Below, in pieces: positions 7,552 through 17,719 of a stretch of DNA of 64,000 bases (position 1 is its first letter; every line of letters begins with the position of its first letter). The notes beneath the pieces are model-generated. The model was given only the letters and a program-made list of their open reading frames with translations, was not told the DNA's origin and searched no databases. This DNA comes from Sphingomonas sp. KRR8 (GTDB lineage: Bacteria > Pseudomonadota > Alphaproteobacteria > Sphingomonadales > Sphingomonadaceae), in the NCBI RefSeq assembly GCF_023559245.1, contig NZ_CP097462.1, positions 1,178,001-1,242,000 of the forward strand. Direction: 5' to 3'. The position numbers and the translations under genes are program-made.

Positions 7552-7959
7552 TTACCGCATCCTGTTCATCAGCTCGCCCATCGGCATTACCTGATGGCTG
7601 AGGTGCGCCATGATCCACATCGAGCCGAGCAGCACCAGCCCGACGATCAGCACGCCAAACGCCAGCGCCAGCACGTTGTTGGTGTTGTCGGGTCCGGTAG
7701 TGATGTGAAGGAAGAACACCAGGTGCACGCCCATCTGTGCGATCGCCAGCGCGATCAGCGCGGCGGGGATGGCAGGCTGCCAGATCACCGTCGAGGTCAG
7801 CACCAGAAAGGACGCCGCCGTGAGGCCGCCGGCCAGCGCCAGCCCGATCAGATAGCCGGTCAGCCCGCCGCCCGGCTCGTGCTGGTTGATCTCCTCGTCG
7901 CCGGGCGCGAGGTCGTGGTCGTCGCGGCCCCGATGATCGTTGCTCGTTGCCTCGCTCAT
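7552..7959 (-). CDS. cyoD: Cytochrome o ubiquinol oxidase subunit IV
   Basis: 135 residues, the small three-helix subunit of the bo3 quinol oxidase. Helices lie near GYLIGLALAGGLTAASFL, the segment AALIALAIAQMGVHLVFFLHI and the segment VLALAFGVLIVGLVLLGSMW, with the family-typical QMGVHLVFFLH. The start at 7959 overlaps the cyoC stop by 4 bp (ATGA), indicating translational coupling. The N-terminus is acidic and hydrophilic. Last gene of cyoABCD; no heme O synthase (cyoE) follows, so farnesylation of heme must be encoded elsewhere. Confidence 0.92.
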   Translation of the reverse strand: MSEATSNDHRGRDDHDLAPGDEEINQHEPGGGLTGYLIGLALAGGLTAASFLVLTSTVIWQPAIPAALIALAIAQMGVHLVFFLHITTGPDNTNNVLALAFGVLIVGLVLLGSMWIMAHLSHQVMPMGELMNRMR

Positions 7960-8627
7960 ATGACCAGTCCCATCAGATAGACCATGGTGAAGATCGCCAC
8001 CCAGATGATGTCGAGCGCGTGCCAGAACAGGTTGAAGCACAGCAGCCGGCGCTGGATGTCGGCCCGGAACCCCTTGGCCCAGATCTGCGCCATCATCGTT
8101 CCGAGCCACAGCAGCCCGGCGGACACGTGCAGCCCGTGGCAGCCGACCAGCGCGAAGAAGGACGACAGGAAGGCGCTGCGGTTCGGCCCCATGCCTTCGC
8201 GTACCATGCTGGCGAACTCGGCGAACTCGAGCGCGAGGAAGCCGAAGCCGAGCAGGCCGGTGACCAGCAGCGCGAGCTCCGTCCACAGGAGGTTCTTGCG
8301 TTGGGCGGCGAGGCTCCCGAGACCGGCCGTGAAGCTGGACAGAAGGAGCAGCGCCGTCTGCCACGCGACTCGCGCCGGATCAACGATGTCATGGATCGCG
8401 GGACCTCCGGCCGTCTGGTCGCGAAGCACCGCATAGGCCGCGAAGAAGCCGGAAAAGACCACGAAGTCGCTGAGCAGGAAAATCCAGAAACCGTAGCCAG
8501 TGATGATCCGCTTGGACGCCGGCCCTCCCTCACCATGGCCGGTGGCATGGTGGTGGCCGTGGCCATGCTCGTGGCCGTGGCCGAGCTGGTACGGATCGCG
8601 CGGGCGGGCGGCGGCAGGCGCGCTCAT
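7956..8627 (-). CDS. cyoC: Cytochrome o ubiquinol oxidase subunit III
   Basis: 223 residues from the ATG at 8627, which overlaps the cyoB stop by 4 bp. Five transmembrane helices and subunit III motifs ([20 protein letters not shown], the [10 protein letters not shown] segment and [12 protein letters not shown]) are clear. It supports the catalytic subunit in the inner membrane. The N-terminus carries a His-rich stretch of eight His in ~17 residues ([17 protein letters not shown]) before the first helix, a possible metal-binding extension. Confidence 0.92.
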   Translation of the reverse strand: MSAPAAARPRDPYQLGHGHEHGHGHHHATGHGEGGPASKRIITGYGFWIFLLSDFVVFSGFFAAYAVLRDQTAGGPAIHDIVDPARVAWQTALLLLSSFTAGLGSLAAQRKNLLWTELALLVTGLLGFGFLALEFAEFASMVREGMGPNRSAFLSSFFALVGCHGLHVSAGLLWLGTMMAQIWAKGFRADIQRRLLCFNLFWHALDIIWVAIFTMVYLMGLVI

Positions 8628-10630
8628 GCCAGGCCCTCCCGGCCCTGGTCCAGCCAGCGCTGCCGTTCCTCGCGCCGGATGCGGTCCTGCCGCTCGACCT
8701 CGTCGGCCGGAATCTCGAACTCGTCGTGGTCGCGCCAGGCGAACACTACGAAGGTCGCATAGGCACCGATCAGGCTCAGCACCACCAGCCACCAGATATG
8801 CCACACCAGCGCAAAACCGGTGAAGGTCGCGAAGAAGGCGCAGACCACGCCGGTCGGGCTGTTCCTGGGCATGTGGATCGGCTCGTAATCAGGCTTGGGG
8901 GTGAGCTGCTGCTGCTCGAACGCGCGCTCCTTGATCGTCCAATAGGCTTCCTCGCCCGAGACGTTCGGAAGCACCGCGAAGTTGAACACCGGTGGCGGCG
9001 AGGTGGTCGACCATTCCAGGCTGCGGCCGTCCCACGGGTCGCCGGTGCGGTCACGCAGCGCCTCGCGGTTGCGGATGGAGACGACCAGCTGGCCGACCTG
9101 CGCCGCGACGCCGGCCATCATGATGACGATTCCGAGCAGTGCCACGTACAGCCATGGCGACCAGGCCGGATTGTCCACGCTCTGCAGCCGGCGGGTCATG
9201 CCGTCGAGGCCAAGGATGTAGAGCGGCGTGAACACCACGACAAAGCCGGTGATCGACAGCCAGAACGCCCACTTCCCCCACCGCTCGTCCAGCGTGAAAC
9301 CGAACGCCTTGGGGAACCAGAAGATCATCCCGGCGAAGGCGCCGAACAGCACGCCGGCGATGATCACATTGTGGAAGTGGGCGACCAGGAACATGCTGTT
9401 GTGAAGCTCGAAGTCGGCGGGCGGGACGGCCAGCAGCACGCCCGTCATGCCCCCGACGATCCAGGTCGTCATGAACCCCAGCGACCACAACATCGGCGTG
9501 GTGAAGCGGATCTTGCCGCCGTAGAGCGTGAACAGCCAGTTGAAGATCTTTACGCCGGTGCCGACCGCGATGATGCTGGTGGCGATGCCGAAGGCGGCGT
9601 TGACGTCCGCGCCGGCGCCCATGGTGAAGAAGTGGTGCAGCCACACCATGAAGCTGACGACGCAGATGAACAGCGTCGCCGCGACCATCGAGCGATAGCC
9701 GAACAGCGGCTTGCGGCTGAAGGTTGAGATGACTTCGGAGAACACTCCAAACGCCGGCAAGATCAGGATGTAGACCTCCGGGTGACCCCAGGCCCAGATC
9801 AGGTTCATGAACATCATGGCGTTGCCGCCACCGGTGTTCGTGAAGAAGTGGAAGCCGAGGTAGCGGTCGAGCGTCAGCATCGCCAGCGTGGCGGTCAGGA
9901 TCGGAAAGGCCGCGACGATCAGCAGGTTGGACGCGAGGCTGGTCCAGCAGAACATCGGCATCCGCAGGTAGCTCATCCCCGGCGCCCGCATCTTGAGGAT
10001 GGTGGTGACGAGGTTCACCCCCGCCATCAGTGTTCCAACGCCGGAAATCTGGATCGCCCACAAGTAATAATCGACGCCCACGCCCGGCGAGTAACCCGTT
10101 TCCGACAAGGGTGCGTAGGGAAGCCAGCCGGTCCGCGCGAACTCGCCCACCACCAGGCTGACATTGACCAGCAGCGCGCCCGCGGCGGTCAGCCAGAAGC
10201 TGACCGAGTTGAGCGTCGGGAAGGCCACGTCGCGGACGCCCAGCTGCAGCGGCACCACGAAGTTCATCAGCCCGATGATGAACGGCATCGCACCGAAGAA
10301 GATCATGATGGTGCCATGGGCGGAGAATAGCTGGTTGTAGTGCTCCGGCGGCAGGAAGCCCGGCGCATTCACCGCCATCGCCTGCTGGGTGCGCATCATA
10401 ATGGCGTCAACGAAGCCGCGGATCAGCATCGCCAGCGCCAGCACCACATACATGACGCCGATGCGCTTGTGGTCGACGGACGTGATCCACTCGTCCCACA
10501 GGTAACGCCAGTGGCCCTTCCAGGTGATCCAGCCAAGCGTGCCAAGCAGCACCAGCCCGACCAGGCCGGCCGCCGCCAGGGGGATGGGCTGGTCGACCGG
10601 AATAGCCGCCCAGGTGAGCTTGCCCAGCAT
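8624..10630 (-). CDS. cyoB: Cytochrome o ubiquinol oxidase subunit I
   Basis: 668 residues, the heme-copper catalytic subunit that oxidises ubiquinol and reduces O2 while pumping protons. Visible ligands: the low-spin heme His in SAHGTIM, the CuB/heme set WGHPEVY (His and cross-linked Tyr), WLHHFF and AHFHNV. The quinol-site residues known from E. coli CyoB are kept: R and D in IRGFVDA, H and Q in EHYNQLF, which separates it from cytochrome c oxidases. About 15 helices are expected. It is co-transcribed with cyoA (adjacent coordinates) and overlaps cyoC. Confidence 0.96.
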   Translation of the reverse strand: MLGKLTWAAIPVDQPIPLAAAGLVGLVLLGTLGWITWKGHWRYLWDEWITSVDHKRIGVMYVVLALAMLIRGFVDAIMMRTQQAMAVNAPGFLPPEHYNQLFSAHGTIMIFFGAMPFIIGLMNFVVPLQLGVRDVAFPTLNSVSFWLTAAGALLVNVSLVVGEFARTGWLPYAPLSETGYSPGVGVDYYLWAIQISGVGTLMAGVNLVTTILKMRAPGMSYLRMPMFCWTSLASNLLIVAAFPILTATLAMLTLDRYLGFHFFTNTGGGNAMMFMNLIWAWGHPEVYILILPAFGVFSEVISTFSRKPLFGYRSMVAATLFICVVSFMVWLHHFFTMGAGADVNAAFGIATSIIAVGTGVKIFNWLFTLYGGKIRFTTPMLWSLGFMTTWIVGGMTGVLLAVPPADFELHNSMFLVAHFHNVIIAGVLFGAFAGMIFWFPKAFGFTLDERWGKWAFWLSITGFVVVFTPLYILGLDGMTRRLQSVDNPAWSPWLYVALLGIVIMMAGVAAQVGQLVVSIRNREALRDRTGDPWDGRSLEWSTTSPPPVFNFAVLPNVSGEEAYWTIKERAFEQQQLTPKPDYEPIHMPRNSPTGVVCAFFATFTGFALVWHIWWLVVLSLIGAYATFVVFAWRDHDEFEIPADEVERQDRIRREERQRWLDQGREGLA

Positions 10631-11548
10631 TTACTTGCCTCCGCTCGGCTTGACGTCCGGCCCGCCGCGCCCCTCCTGGGGGCCGGCCGACGGCGGCAAT
10701 TGCTGACGCACGATCGCGTCGAAGATGTTCGGCTGAACCGCCCCGATGGTGAACGGCTTCACGCCCTGGCTCTGCTTGGCGAGGAGCGGATAGGTCCGCG
10801 CGTCCAGTACCCGTCCGCCCGCCCGCGCCTGCGCGGTCCAGGCGGCGAACTGCTGCGGCGGCATCGCTACGGCCTGGAAGCGCATGCGCGGGAATCCGTC
10901 CCCGCTGAAGTGGGCGGACAGGCCCGGGTAGCTGCCAACCTTGTCCGCTTGCAGCCAGAGCTGCGTCTCCATCCCGTTCATGGTGTAGATCTGGCTGCCA
11001 AGCCGAGGGATGAAGAAGGTGTTCATGACGCTGGCGGAGGTCAGCCGGAAGTGCACCGGAACGCCGGCCGGCAGGGGCAGCACGTTGACCGTGGCGATGC
11101 CCTGCTGCGGGTAGATGAACAGCCACTTCCAATCGAGCGCCACCACCTGCACTTCCAGCGGCGCGGTCTTGCCCGCGATCGGCTTGTGCGGATCAAGCTG
11201 GTGGCTCCCGATCCAGATCACGCCGCCGAGGAACATGATGGTCAGCAGCGGTATCGACCAGACCAGCAGCTCGATCCGGCCCGAGTAGACGAAGTCCGGC
11301 TTGTAGTCGGCCTTCGCGTTGCCCTCGCGGTACCACCAGGCGAAGGCTAGGGTGGCGATGATCGTCGGCACGATGATCACCAGCATGATCACGGTCGCGT
11401 TGACGAGAATGGTGCGATTGGCGCCCGCGATCGGGCCGGCCGGGTTCAGCACGCTCGCCGACGAACAACCACCAAGCAGGCTCATCAAGCCAAGCGGAGC
11501 GCCGAGTCGCTGGGCAAGGAACCTTGTGGTGCCCGGCCCGTCACCCAT
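10631..11548 (-). CDS. cyoA: Cytochrome o ubiquinol oxidase subunit II, lipoprotein
   Basis: 305 residues from the ATG at 11548, chosen because it opens a lipoprotein signal ending LMSLLGGC-SS. The frame is open upstream to a GTG at 11656, so the start is uncertain. Two helices (VIMLVIIVPTIIATLAFAWW, then the stretch LLVWSIPLLTIMFLGGVIW) anchor a periplasmic cupredoxin fold. The CuA cysteines are absent (LSAHFSGDGF in that loop), as expected for a quinol rather than cytochrome c oxidase. First gene of cyoABCD. Confidence 0.93.
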   Translation of the reverse strand: MGDGPGTTRFLAQRLGAPLGLMSLLGGCSSASVLNPAGPIAGANRTILVNATVIMLVIIVPTIIATLAFAWWYREGNAKADYKPDFVYSGRIELLVWSIPLLTIMFLGGVIWIGSHQLDPHKPIAGKTAPLEVQVVALDWKWLFIYPQQGIATVNVLPLPAGVPVHFRLTSASVMNTFFIPRLGSQIYTMNGMETQLWLQADKVGSYPGLSAHFSGDGFPRMRFQAVAMPPQQFAAWTAQARAGGRVLDARTYPLLAKQSQGVKPFTIGAVQPNIFDAIVRQQLPPSAGPQEGRGGPDVKPSGGK

Positions 11549-11780
11549 TGTTCGACAACCTCTGCGACATCGGCGCAGGAACGCGCGGGCGTCGGACTGG
11601 CTGCATGAATTCGCGGACATGCGGGACACGATACTCCTTGCCCCCCGCTTGGCCACTTAGGCGCTTGCGGCGCGCCAGGCGACCTGTCTCTTTGTCCAGT
11701 CGTAACCGCCCCCCGTTGCGCGCGCCGAAACGAACGGCTCTAACCGCCTCCTTGCCCAGTCCTCGCGGAGTCGTGCCCTC

Positions 11781-13685
11781 GTGAAGCTCAAGCTGCTGCT
11801 CACCGCCTCAATCGCCCTCGCCGCCACCGCCGCTCCGGCGCAGCTGCTCGCCCCGCCCAGCGGCGATATCCCGAAGAACTTCACGCCGCCGACGGACAAT
11901 CGCGATTACATCAAGCGCGAAGTGATGATCCCGATGCGCGACGGGACCAAGCTCTACACCGTGATCGTCATCCCGAAGAATGCGGTCAACGCGCCGATCG
12001 TCCTGACCCGCACGCCTTATAACGCCAAGGGCCGGGCCAGCCGGATGGACAGCCCGTCCATGCTCTCGACCCTGCCGCTGGCCGACGAGATCTTCGTCAA
12101 GAACGGCTACATCCGAGTCTATCAGGACGTCCGCGGCAAGTACGGCTCAGAGGGCCAGTATGTCGTGACCCGCCCCGTCGTCGGCCCGCTCAACAACACC
12201 AAGGTTGACCACGTCACCGACGCCTACGACACGATCGACTGGCTGGTGAACAAGCGCAACCTTCCGCAGTCGAACGGCCGCGTCGGCATGATCGGCAGCT
12301 CCTACGAGGGCTTTACCGTGGTGATGGCGCTCCTCCACCCCCACCCCGCGCTCAAGGTCGCCGCGCCCGAAAGCCCGATGGTCGACGGCTGGATGGGTGA
12401 CGACTGGTTCCATTACGGCGCCTTCCGCCTCGCCAACATCGGCTGGATCGGCAGCCAGACCGGCTACAAGGGCGCGGGCGACGCGCCGCCGAGCGGCGGC
12501 TACGACGATTACGAGAACTTCCGCGCCGTCGGCTCGGCCGGGGACTGGGCCAAGAAGTCGGGCTACGACCAGCTGCCGTTCTGGCAGCGGATGGTCGCGC
12601 ACCCCGCCTATGACGAGTTCTGGCAGGGCCAGGCGCTCGACAAGATGCTCGCCGCCAATCCGTCCAACGTGCCCACCCTGTGGGAACAGGGGCTGTGGGA
12701 TCAGGAAGACATGTACGGCGCGATCCACAGCTGGGAGGCGCTGAAAGCCGCCGGCAAGCTCGGCAACAACTATCTGGTGATGGGCCCCTGGCGGCACAGC
12801 CAGGTCAACCGGACCGGGACCAGCCTCGGGCCGCTGAATTGGAACGGCGACACCGCCGCCCAATTCCGTGAGGAGATGGTGCTGCCCCTGTTCAATCAAT
12901 ATCTGAAGGATGGCCCGCCGGCGAACCTGCCCCAGGCCGCCATCTACAACACGGGCGAGAACCATTGGGACAAGCTCAGCCAGTGGCCGCTGGCCTGCGA
13001 GCAGGGCTGCGCGGCGCCGCTCACCCCCATCTACCTGCGCGAAAGCGGCGGCCTCGGCTGGGACAAGGGCGCGGCCGGCGGCGACAGCTACGTGTCCGAC
13101 CCCGACAAGCCCGTCCCGCACCTGCCGCGGCCGGTGAACTTCGACGACGGCCGCTGGGGCGACTGGCTGGTCAGTGACCAGCGCGGAGTCGACGGGCGCA
13201 CGGACGTCATGACCTACACCAGCCCGGTGCTGACCTCGGCGGTGCGCGTCTCCGGCCCGCCGGTGGCCGACATCTATGCCAAGACGACCGGCACCGACGG
13301 CGACTTCGTCGTGAAGGTGATCGACGTCTATCCGGACGAAGTCGCGACCGAGACCAAGATGGGCGGCTATCAGCTTCCGATCAGCCTCGACATCTTCCGC
13401 GGCCGCTACCGCAACAGCTTCTCCAACCCGACCGCCATCCCGGCGGGCCAGGTTCAGCGCTACCGTTTCCGCCTGCCGACGGTGAACCACGTGTTCCAGC
13501 CCGGCCACCGGATCATGGTGCAGGTGCAGTCGAGCCTGTTCCCGCTCTACGACCGCAATCCGCAGACGTTCGTGCCGAACATCTTCCTGGCCAAGAAGAG
13601 CGACTATCGCGCCGCCACGGTGACGCTGGAGCGCGGCGGCGAGCAGGCCAGCGCCGTCTGGCTGCCGGTGGTGAAGACGCCCTGA
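11781..13685 (+). CDS. CocE/NonD family hydrolase (alpha-amino acid ester hydrolase-like)
   Basis: 634 residues from a GTG with GGAG 10 bp upstream. The signal peptide (MKLKLLLTASIALAATAAPA) marks it as periplasmic or secreted. The N-terminal X-Pro dipeptidyl-peptidase S15 fold shows YQDVRGKYGSEG, nucleophile GSSYEG, the acid in WDQEDMYG and catalytic His in GPWRHS; the C-terminal third is the jelly-roll domain of this family (VSGPPVADIYAKTTGTDGDF). Known relatives cleave cocaine, glutaryl-7-ACA or transfer beta-lactam acyl groups; the natural substrate here is unknown. It is divergent from cyoA and 7 bp ahead of the MFS gene. Confidence 0.88.
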   Translation: MKLKLLLTASIALAATAAPAQLLAPPSGDIPKNFTPPTDNRDYIKREVMIPMRDGTKLYTVIVIPKNAVNAPIVLTRTPYNAKGRASRMDSPSMLSTLPLADEIFVKNGYIRVYQDVRGKYGSEGQYVVTRPVVGPLNNTKVDHVTDAYDTIDWLVNKRNLPQSNGRVGMIGSSYEGFTVVMALLHPHPALKVAAPESPMVDGWMGDDWFHYGAFRLANIGWIGSQTGYKGAGDAPPSGGYDDYENFRAVGSAGDWAKKSGYDQLPFWQRMVAHPAYDEFWQGQALDKMLAANPSNVPTLWEQGLWDQEDMYGAIHSWEALKAAGKLGNNYLVMGPWRHSQVNRTGTSLGPLNWNGDTAAQFREEMVLPLFNQYLKDGPPANLPQAAIYNTGENHWDKLSQWPLACEQGCAAPLTPIYLRESGGLGWDKGAAGGDSYVSDPDKPVPHLPRPVNFDDGRWGDWLVSDQRGVDGRTDVMTYTSPVLTSAVRVSGPPVADIYAKTTGTDGDFVVKVIDVYPDEVATETKMGGYQLPISLDIFRGRYRNSFSNPTAIPAGQVQRYRFRLPTVNHVFQPGHRIMVQVQSSLFPLYDRNPQTFVPNIFLAKKSDYRAATVTLERGGEQASAVWLPVVKTP

Positions 13686-13692
13686 GCCGGCG

Positions 13693-14919
13693 GTGACGAC
13701 AGCCGCCGCCTCTCCGCGGCCGCACGCCGCGGCCTTCGTGCTGGTGACGATCCTGATCGATGCGATCGGCTTCGGGATCGTCATCCCGGTGCTGCCGCAC
13801 CTGGTGATGGATGTCGGGCACGTCGGCATCGAGCAGGCGACGCGGATCGGCGGCTGGCTGGCGCTGACCTACGCCGCGGCGCAATTCCTGCTCGGCCCGA
13901 CCATCGGCAACCTTGGCGACCGCTTCGGGCGACGGCGGATCATCCTCGGCTGCCTCGCCTGTCTCGGCATCGACTATGTGCTGATGGTGTTCGCCCAGAC
14001 GCTGCCGCTGCTGTTCCTCGGCCGCCTGCTCGCCGGCATCTTCGGCTCAACCTACGGGCCGTGCCAGGCGGCGCTGGCCGACATCACCGAGCCAGAGGAC
14101 CGCGCGCGGCTGTTCGGCTTTGTCGGCGCCGCCTTCGGGATCGGCTTCGTGGTCGGGCCGGCGCTCGGCGGCTTCCTTGGCGAGCTTGGCCCCCGCGCGC
14201 CCTTCGTGGCGGCGGCGGTGCTGGCCGGGATCAACTTCGTCTACGGCCTCACCGTCTTTCCAGAGACCCTGCGGCCGGAGCTGCGCCGCCCGTTCGACCC
14301 GCGACGGGCGAACCCTCTGGGTGCGCTCGGCGTGATCGCCCGCACCCCAGCGCTCAAGCCGATCGTCGCCTGCTACCTGCTGTGGCAGATCGCGAGCCTC
14401 GTTTATCCCAGCATCTGGGCCTACTACGGCGTCGCCGCGTTCAACTGGACCCCGGCCCTGGTCGGCGCCAGCCTCGCTTGCGTCGGCATCCTGATGGCCG
14501 TGGTCCAGAGCACCCTGACCGGCCGAATAGTCGGACGCTTCGGGGAGCGGCATACCGCGCAGATCGGGCTTTGCTCCGCGACGGTCGGTTTCATCGGCTA
14601 CACCTTCGCGTCCTCGACATTGGTGGCCTTCGCCATCCTGCCGTTGATGGCCCTGCAGAGCCTCGTCCAGCCGAGCCTGTCCGCCATGCTCAGCCAGCGC
14701 GTACCCGCCAACGCACAGGGCGAGATCCAGGGCATCGGCGGAAGCATCATGTCGCTGGGCGCGGTGATCGCACCGTTGCTCTACAACCCGGCGCTGGCCC
14801 ACTTCACCGCCGACGGTCGCCATTTCCCCGGCGCCCCCTTCGTCATCGCGGCCGGCTTCGCGCTCCTCACCTTTGGCGCGCTGACCCTCACCCCCAAGCG
14901 CCATGCCGTCGCGGCCTGA
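13693..14919 (+). CDS. MFS drug-efflux transporter, TCR/Tet-like
   Basis: 408 residues, 12 transmembrane helices. GTG start 7 bp after the hydrolase stop, so probably co-transcribed. The motif-A loop GNLGDRFGRRRI follows TM2 and helix 5 contains GFVGAAFGIGFVVGPALGG. It belongs with the proton-antiporting tetracycline/multidrug exporters. Gene order suggests export of a product or substrate of the CocE hydrolase; that is inference. Confidence 0.85.
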   Translation: MTTAAASPRPHAAAFVLVTILIDAIGFGIVIPVLPHLVMDVGHVGIEQATRIGGWLALTYAAAQFLLGPTIGNLGDRFGRRRIILGCLACLGIDYVLMVFAQTLPLLFLGRLLAGIFGSTYGPCQAALADITEPEDRARLFGFVGAAFGIGFVVGPALGGFLGELGPRAPFVAAAVLAGINFVYGLTVFPETLRPELRRPFDPRRANPLGALGVIARTPALKPIVACYLLWQIASLVYPSIWAYYGVAAFNWTPALVGASLACVGILMAVVQSTLTGRIVGRFGERHTAQIGLCSATVGFIGYTFASSTLVAFAILPLMALQSLVQPSLSAMLSQRVPANAQGEIQGIGGSIMSLGAVIAPLLYNPALAHFTADGRHFPGAPFVIAAGFALLTFGALTLTPKRHAVAA

Positions 14920-14989
14920 CCTAAAGGCCGCCTGAACCGCTGCGGCCATCCGCTCGTTCACTCCTCAACCGATCGACGGAGACACGAAG

Positions 14990-15355
14990 ATGGAAGACGC
15001 CCGCATCTGGGAGATGGAAGAGAAGCTCTGGCGCGGCGGCGACGAGGTTTACGACACGCTCGTGGACGAGAATGTCGTCATGGCCCTTCCCGCCGAACCC
15101 TTCATCTTCTCACGCGACGCCGCTCGGCAGGCCGTCAAGAACACCCCCGTCTGGGATCAGGTGAACTTTTCCGAGCAGAAGGTCTCTCGCCCCGAGGAGG
15201 GTCTGATCGTGATCGGCTATCAGGTCGAGGCGAAGCGCGGCGACGAAACCTATCGCTGCTATGCCAGCTCCACCATGATACGCCGGGGGCATGACGACTG
15301 GACCGTGGTCCAGCACAGCCAGGTCGTCCCACCCACGGCCATGGTCGACGCCTGA
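14990..15355 (+). CDS. SnoaL/NTF2-like protein (DUF4440-type)
   Basis: 121 residues with the alpha+beta cone pattern of NTF2-like folds: an N-terminal helix IWEMEEKLWRGG, YDTLVDENVVMALP, then strands ending DDWTVVQHSQV. Such proteins are small enzymes or binding proteins; the pocket residues do not let me name a ligand. GACGGAGAC precedes the ATG. The following frame may overlap its stop. Confidence 0.65.
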   Translation: MEDARIWEMEEKLWRGGDEVYDTLVDENVVMALPAEPFIFSRDAARQAVKNTPVWDQVNFSEQKVSRPEEGLIVIGYQVEAKRGDETYRCYASSTMIRRGHDDWTVVQHSQVVPPTAMVDA

Positions 15356-15651
15356 CGGCCGAATATCCGGTCACGCCCGACGGCCGCTACTTCGTGGTGC
15401 GCGGCCGGCTGTGGCGCTGCAGCAACCCGGCGCTGAACGCGGAGCGCCGGGCCGTGCTGGTGAAGGAGTTGATGGTCGCCCGCCGCACCCGCGACCGCGC
15501 CGAGGTCGATCGCACCAAGCGCGCGCTCGGGGAGCGCGGCCCCGTGTGGTGGGACGACGGCGCACCAGACTGGAACCGGCATCTGGCGAAGAACACGCCT
15601 TACGCCGACTGGTATGCCAGCCTTCAGATCCCGCCCGGCACGGCCGGATAG
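15352..15651 (+). CDS. Conserved hypothetical protein, start codon uncertain
   Basis: The conserved reading frame reads TAEYPVTPDGRYFVVRGRLW, then ALGERGPVWWDDGAPD and KNTPYADWYASL. Similar ~90-100 residue proteins are common in alphaproteobacteria and begin near EYPVTPDGRYFVVRGRLWR, so starting at the GTG at 15394 would lose conserved sequence. The only in-frame candidate before it is a CTG at 15352 overlapping the upstream TGA. Function unknown. Its 3' end overlaps the convergent cinA-like gene by 28 bp. Confidence 0.6.
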   Translation: MTAEYPVTPDGRYFVVRGRLWRCSNPALNAERRAVLVKELMVARRTRDRAEVDRTKRALGERGPVWWDDGAPDWNRHLAKNTPYADWYASLQIPPGTAG

Positions 15652-16382
15652 CCGGCGCTCTCGAGGCTCGCGGCGAGCAGGTCGGCCGTCGCCTGCGCCA
15701 GCTCACCATCCTCTGAGCGGACGACGAAGTTGGCGCCCGTCCTGCCTTCGCGGAAGAAGGGGTAGCTGCCGATGCTGACGCCCGGATTGGCTCGCTCGGT
15801 TTCGCGCAGGAGGTCGGCGACTTCGCTCTCGGGCGCCATTGCGCCCACCGTTGCGCTGACTATCGGGCGTCCGCCCTCGATCTGGCCCGTCAGCCCGGCG
15901 AGCATGCCGGCGGTGATGTGCGGCACGCCCGCAAGGATGAAGATGTTCTGCCAGCGGATGCCCGGCGCGCCGCTCACCGGATTGGCGATCAGCTCCGCCC
16001 CCTCCGGCACCCGCGCCATCCGCAAGCGCGCGTCGGTCAGCCCGCCCCGGTTCGCATAATAATGTTCGAGGATCGCCCGGGCGTCCGGATGGACCACCAC
16101 GCCCACGCCCAGTGCCGCCGCGATCGCATCCACCGTGATGTCGTCATGGGTCGGCCCAATGCCGCCGGTGGTGAACAGATAGTCGTTCTCGGCCCGTAGC
16201 GCCTGCACCGCCGCGACAATCTTCGCCTCCACGTCGGGCACCACCCGAACCTCGCTCAGCCGAATGCCCTGCACGTTCAGCCAGCTGGCGATCTGCGCCA
16301 CATTCTTGTCCTGCGTCCGTCCCGAGAGGATCTCGTCCCCGATGATCAGCAGGGCGGCGGTCCAGGTGCGGCTGTCGGTCAT
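15624..16382 (-). CDS. Molybdopterin-binding / CinA N-terminal domain protein
   Basis: 252 residues, a single MoCF_biosynth (MogA/MoeA-like) domain: ALLIIGDEILSGRTQDKN, LFTTGGIGPTHDDITVDAI, and MARVPEGAELIANPVSGAPG with IFILAGVPH. CinA family proteins hydrolyse ADP-ribose or act with nicotinamide deamidation; here the C-terminal deamidase domain is absent, so it is the short form. Cytosolic. Confidence 0.82.
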   Translation of the reverse strand: MTDSRTWTAALLIIGDEILSGRTQDKNVAQIASWLNVQGIRLSEVRVVPDVEAKIVAAVQALRAENDYLFTTGGIGPTHDDITVDAIAAALGVGVVVHPDARAILEHYYANRGGLTDARLRMARVPEGAELIANPVSGAPGIRWQNIFILAGVPHITAGMLAGLTGQIEGGRPIVSATVGAMAPESEVADLLRETERANPGVSIGSYPFFREGRTGANFVVRSEDGELAQATADLLAASLESAGYPAVPGGI

Positions 16383-16468
16383 CGGGTCGACCTAGAACCG
16401 GCCTCCTGCCCCCACAAGTCTGGTCTTGAGGCCATGACTTTACGGCGACCGCCTCCTATGTATCGGCC

Positions 16469-17299
16469 ATGACGCAATACATCACCATCGGCGCCGATGA
16501 CCGCAGCGAGGCGCGCAACGGGGTCATCAAGCTTCACGGACCCGAAGGCTTCGCTGGAATGCGCGCCGCCGGTCGGCTCGCCGCCGAAGTGCTCGACGCG
16601 CTGGTCCCGCTGGTCCAGCCGGGCGTGACCACCGCCGAGATCGACGACTTCGTTTACCAGCGCATCCGCGCCGGCGGCGGTGTCCCCGCCACGCTTGGCT
16701 ATCGCGGCTACACGCACAGCTGCTGCACCTCGATCAACCACGTCATCTGTCACGGCATTCCGGCTGACAAGGCGATGAAGGACGGCGACATCGTCAACAT
16801 CGACGTGACGCCCATCCTCGACGGCTGGCACGGCGACAGCAGCCGCATGTACCTGGTAGGGGACGTGTCGGTGAAGGCCCGGCGGCTGGTCGACATTACC
16901 TACGAATGCCTGATGCTGGGGCTGGAACAGGCCAAGCCCGGCAACCGCCTCGGCGACATCAGCGCCGCCATCCAGCAACATGCGGAAAAACAGCGCTATT
17001 CGGTCGTCCGCGATTTCTGCGGGCATGGCCTTGGCCGGCTGTTCCATGACAGCCCCGAGGTGGTCCACGCCGGTCGTGCCGGCACGGGGCCCGAGCTTCG
17101 CCCCGGCATGTTCTTCACGGTCGAGCCGATGATCAACATCGGCCGGCCCGATGCCAAGATCCTCGAGGACGGCTGGACGGCGGTCACCCGCGACCGCCAA
17201 CTGTCGGCCCAGTTCGAACATTCCATCGGCATCACCGAGGACGGCTGCGAGATCTTTACGCTCAGCCCCGCCGGCCTGCACAAACCGCCCTACGCGTAA
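16469..17299 (+). CDS. map: Methionine aminopeptidase, type I
   Basis: 276 residues. It removes the initiator methionine from nascent proteins. Dimetal ligands are all present: D112 (NIDVTP), D123 (HGDSSR), H186 (CGHGLG), E219 (FTVEPM) and E250 (QFEHS); the substrate-contact His is in HVICHGIP. The N-terminal extension is short and lacks the zinc-finger/SH3 motifs of longer forms. It precedes glnB by 66 bp. Confidence 0.95.
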   Translation: MTQYITIGADDRSEARNGVIKLHGPEGFAGMRAAGRLAAEVLDALVPLVQPGVTTAEIDDFVYQRIRAGGGVPATLGYRGYTHSCCTSINHVICHGIPADKAMKDGDIVNIDVTPILDGWHGDSSRMYLVGDVSVKARRLVDITYECLMLGLEQAKPGNRLGDISAAIQQHAEKQRYSVVRDFCGHGLGRLFHDSPEVVHAGRAGTGPELRPGMFFTVEPMINIGRPDAKILEDGWTAVTRDRQLSAQFEHSIGITEDGCEIFTLSPAGLHKPPYA

Positions 17300-17365
17300 G
17301 GCGGCGGATTGCCTCACCGTGCGCGAGGGCTCTATGCTCGTTCGCGCAGCAGGAGTGAGGGCTGA

Positions 17366-17704
<339 letters not shown>

Positions 17705-17719
17705 GGTGGCGCAAGCGTA

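Noticed and set aside
12147..13829. A 560-codon minus-strand frame opposite the CocE hydrolase
   Set aside because: Shadow frame: low-complexity Val/Gly/Arg content, no motif, and the opposite strand encodes a full catalytic triad.
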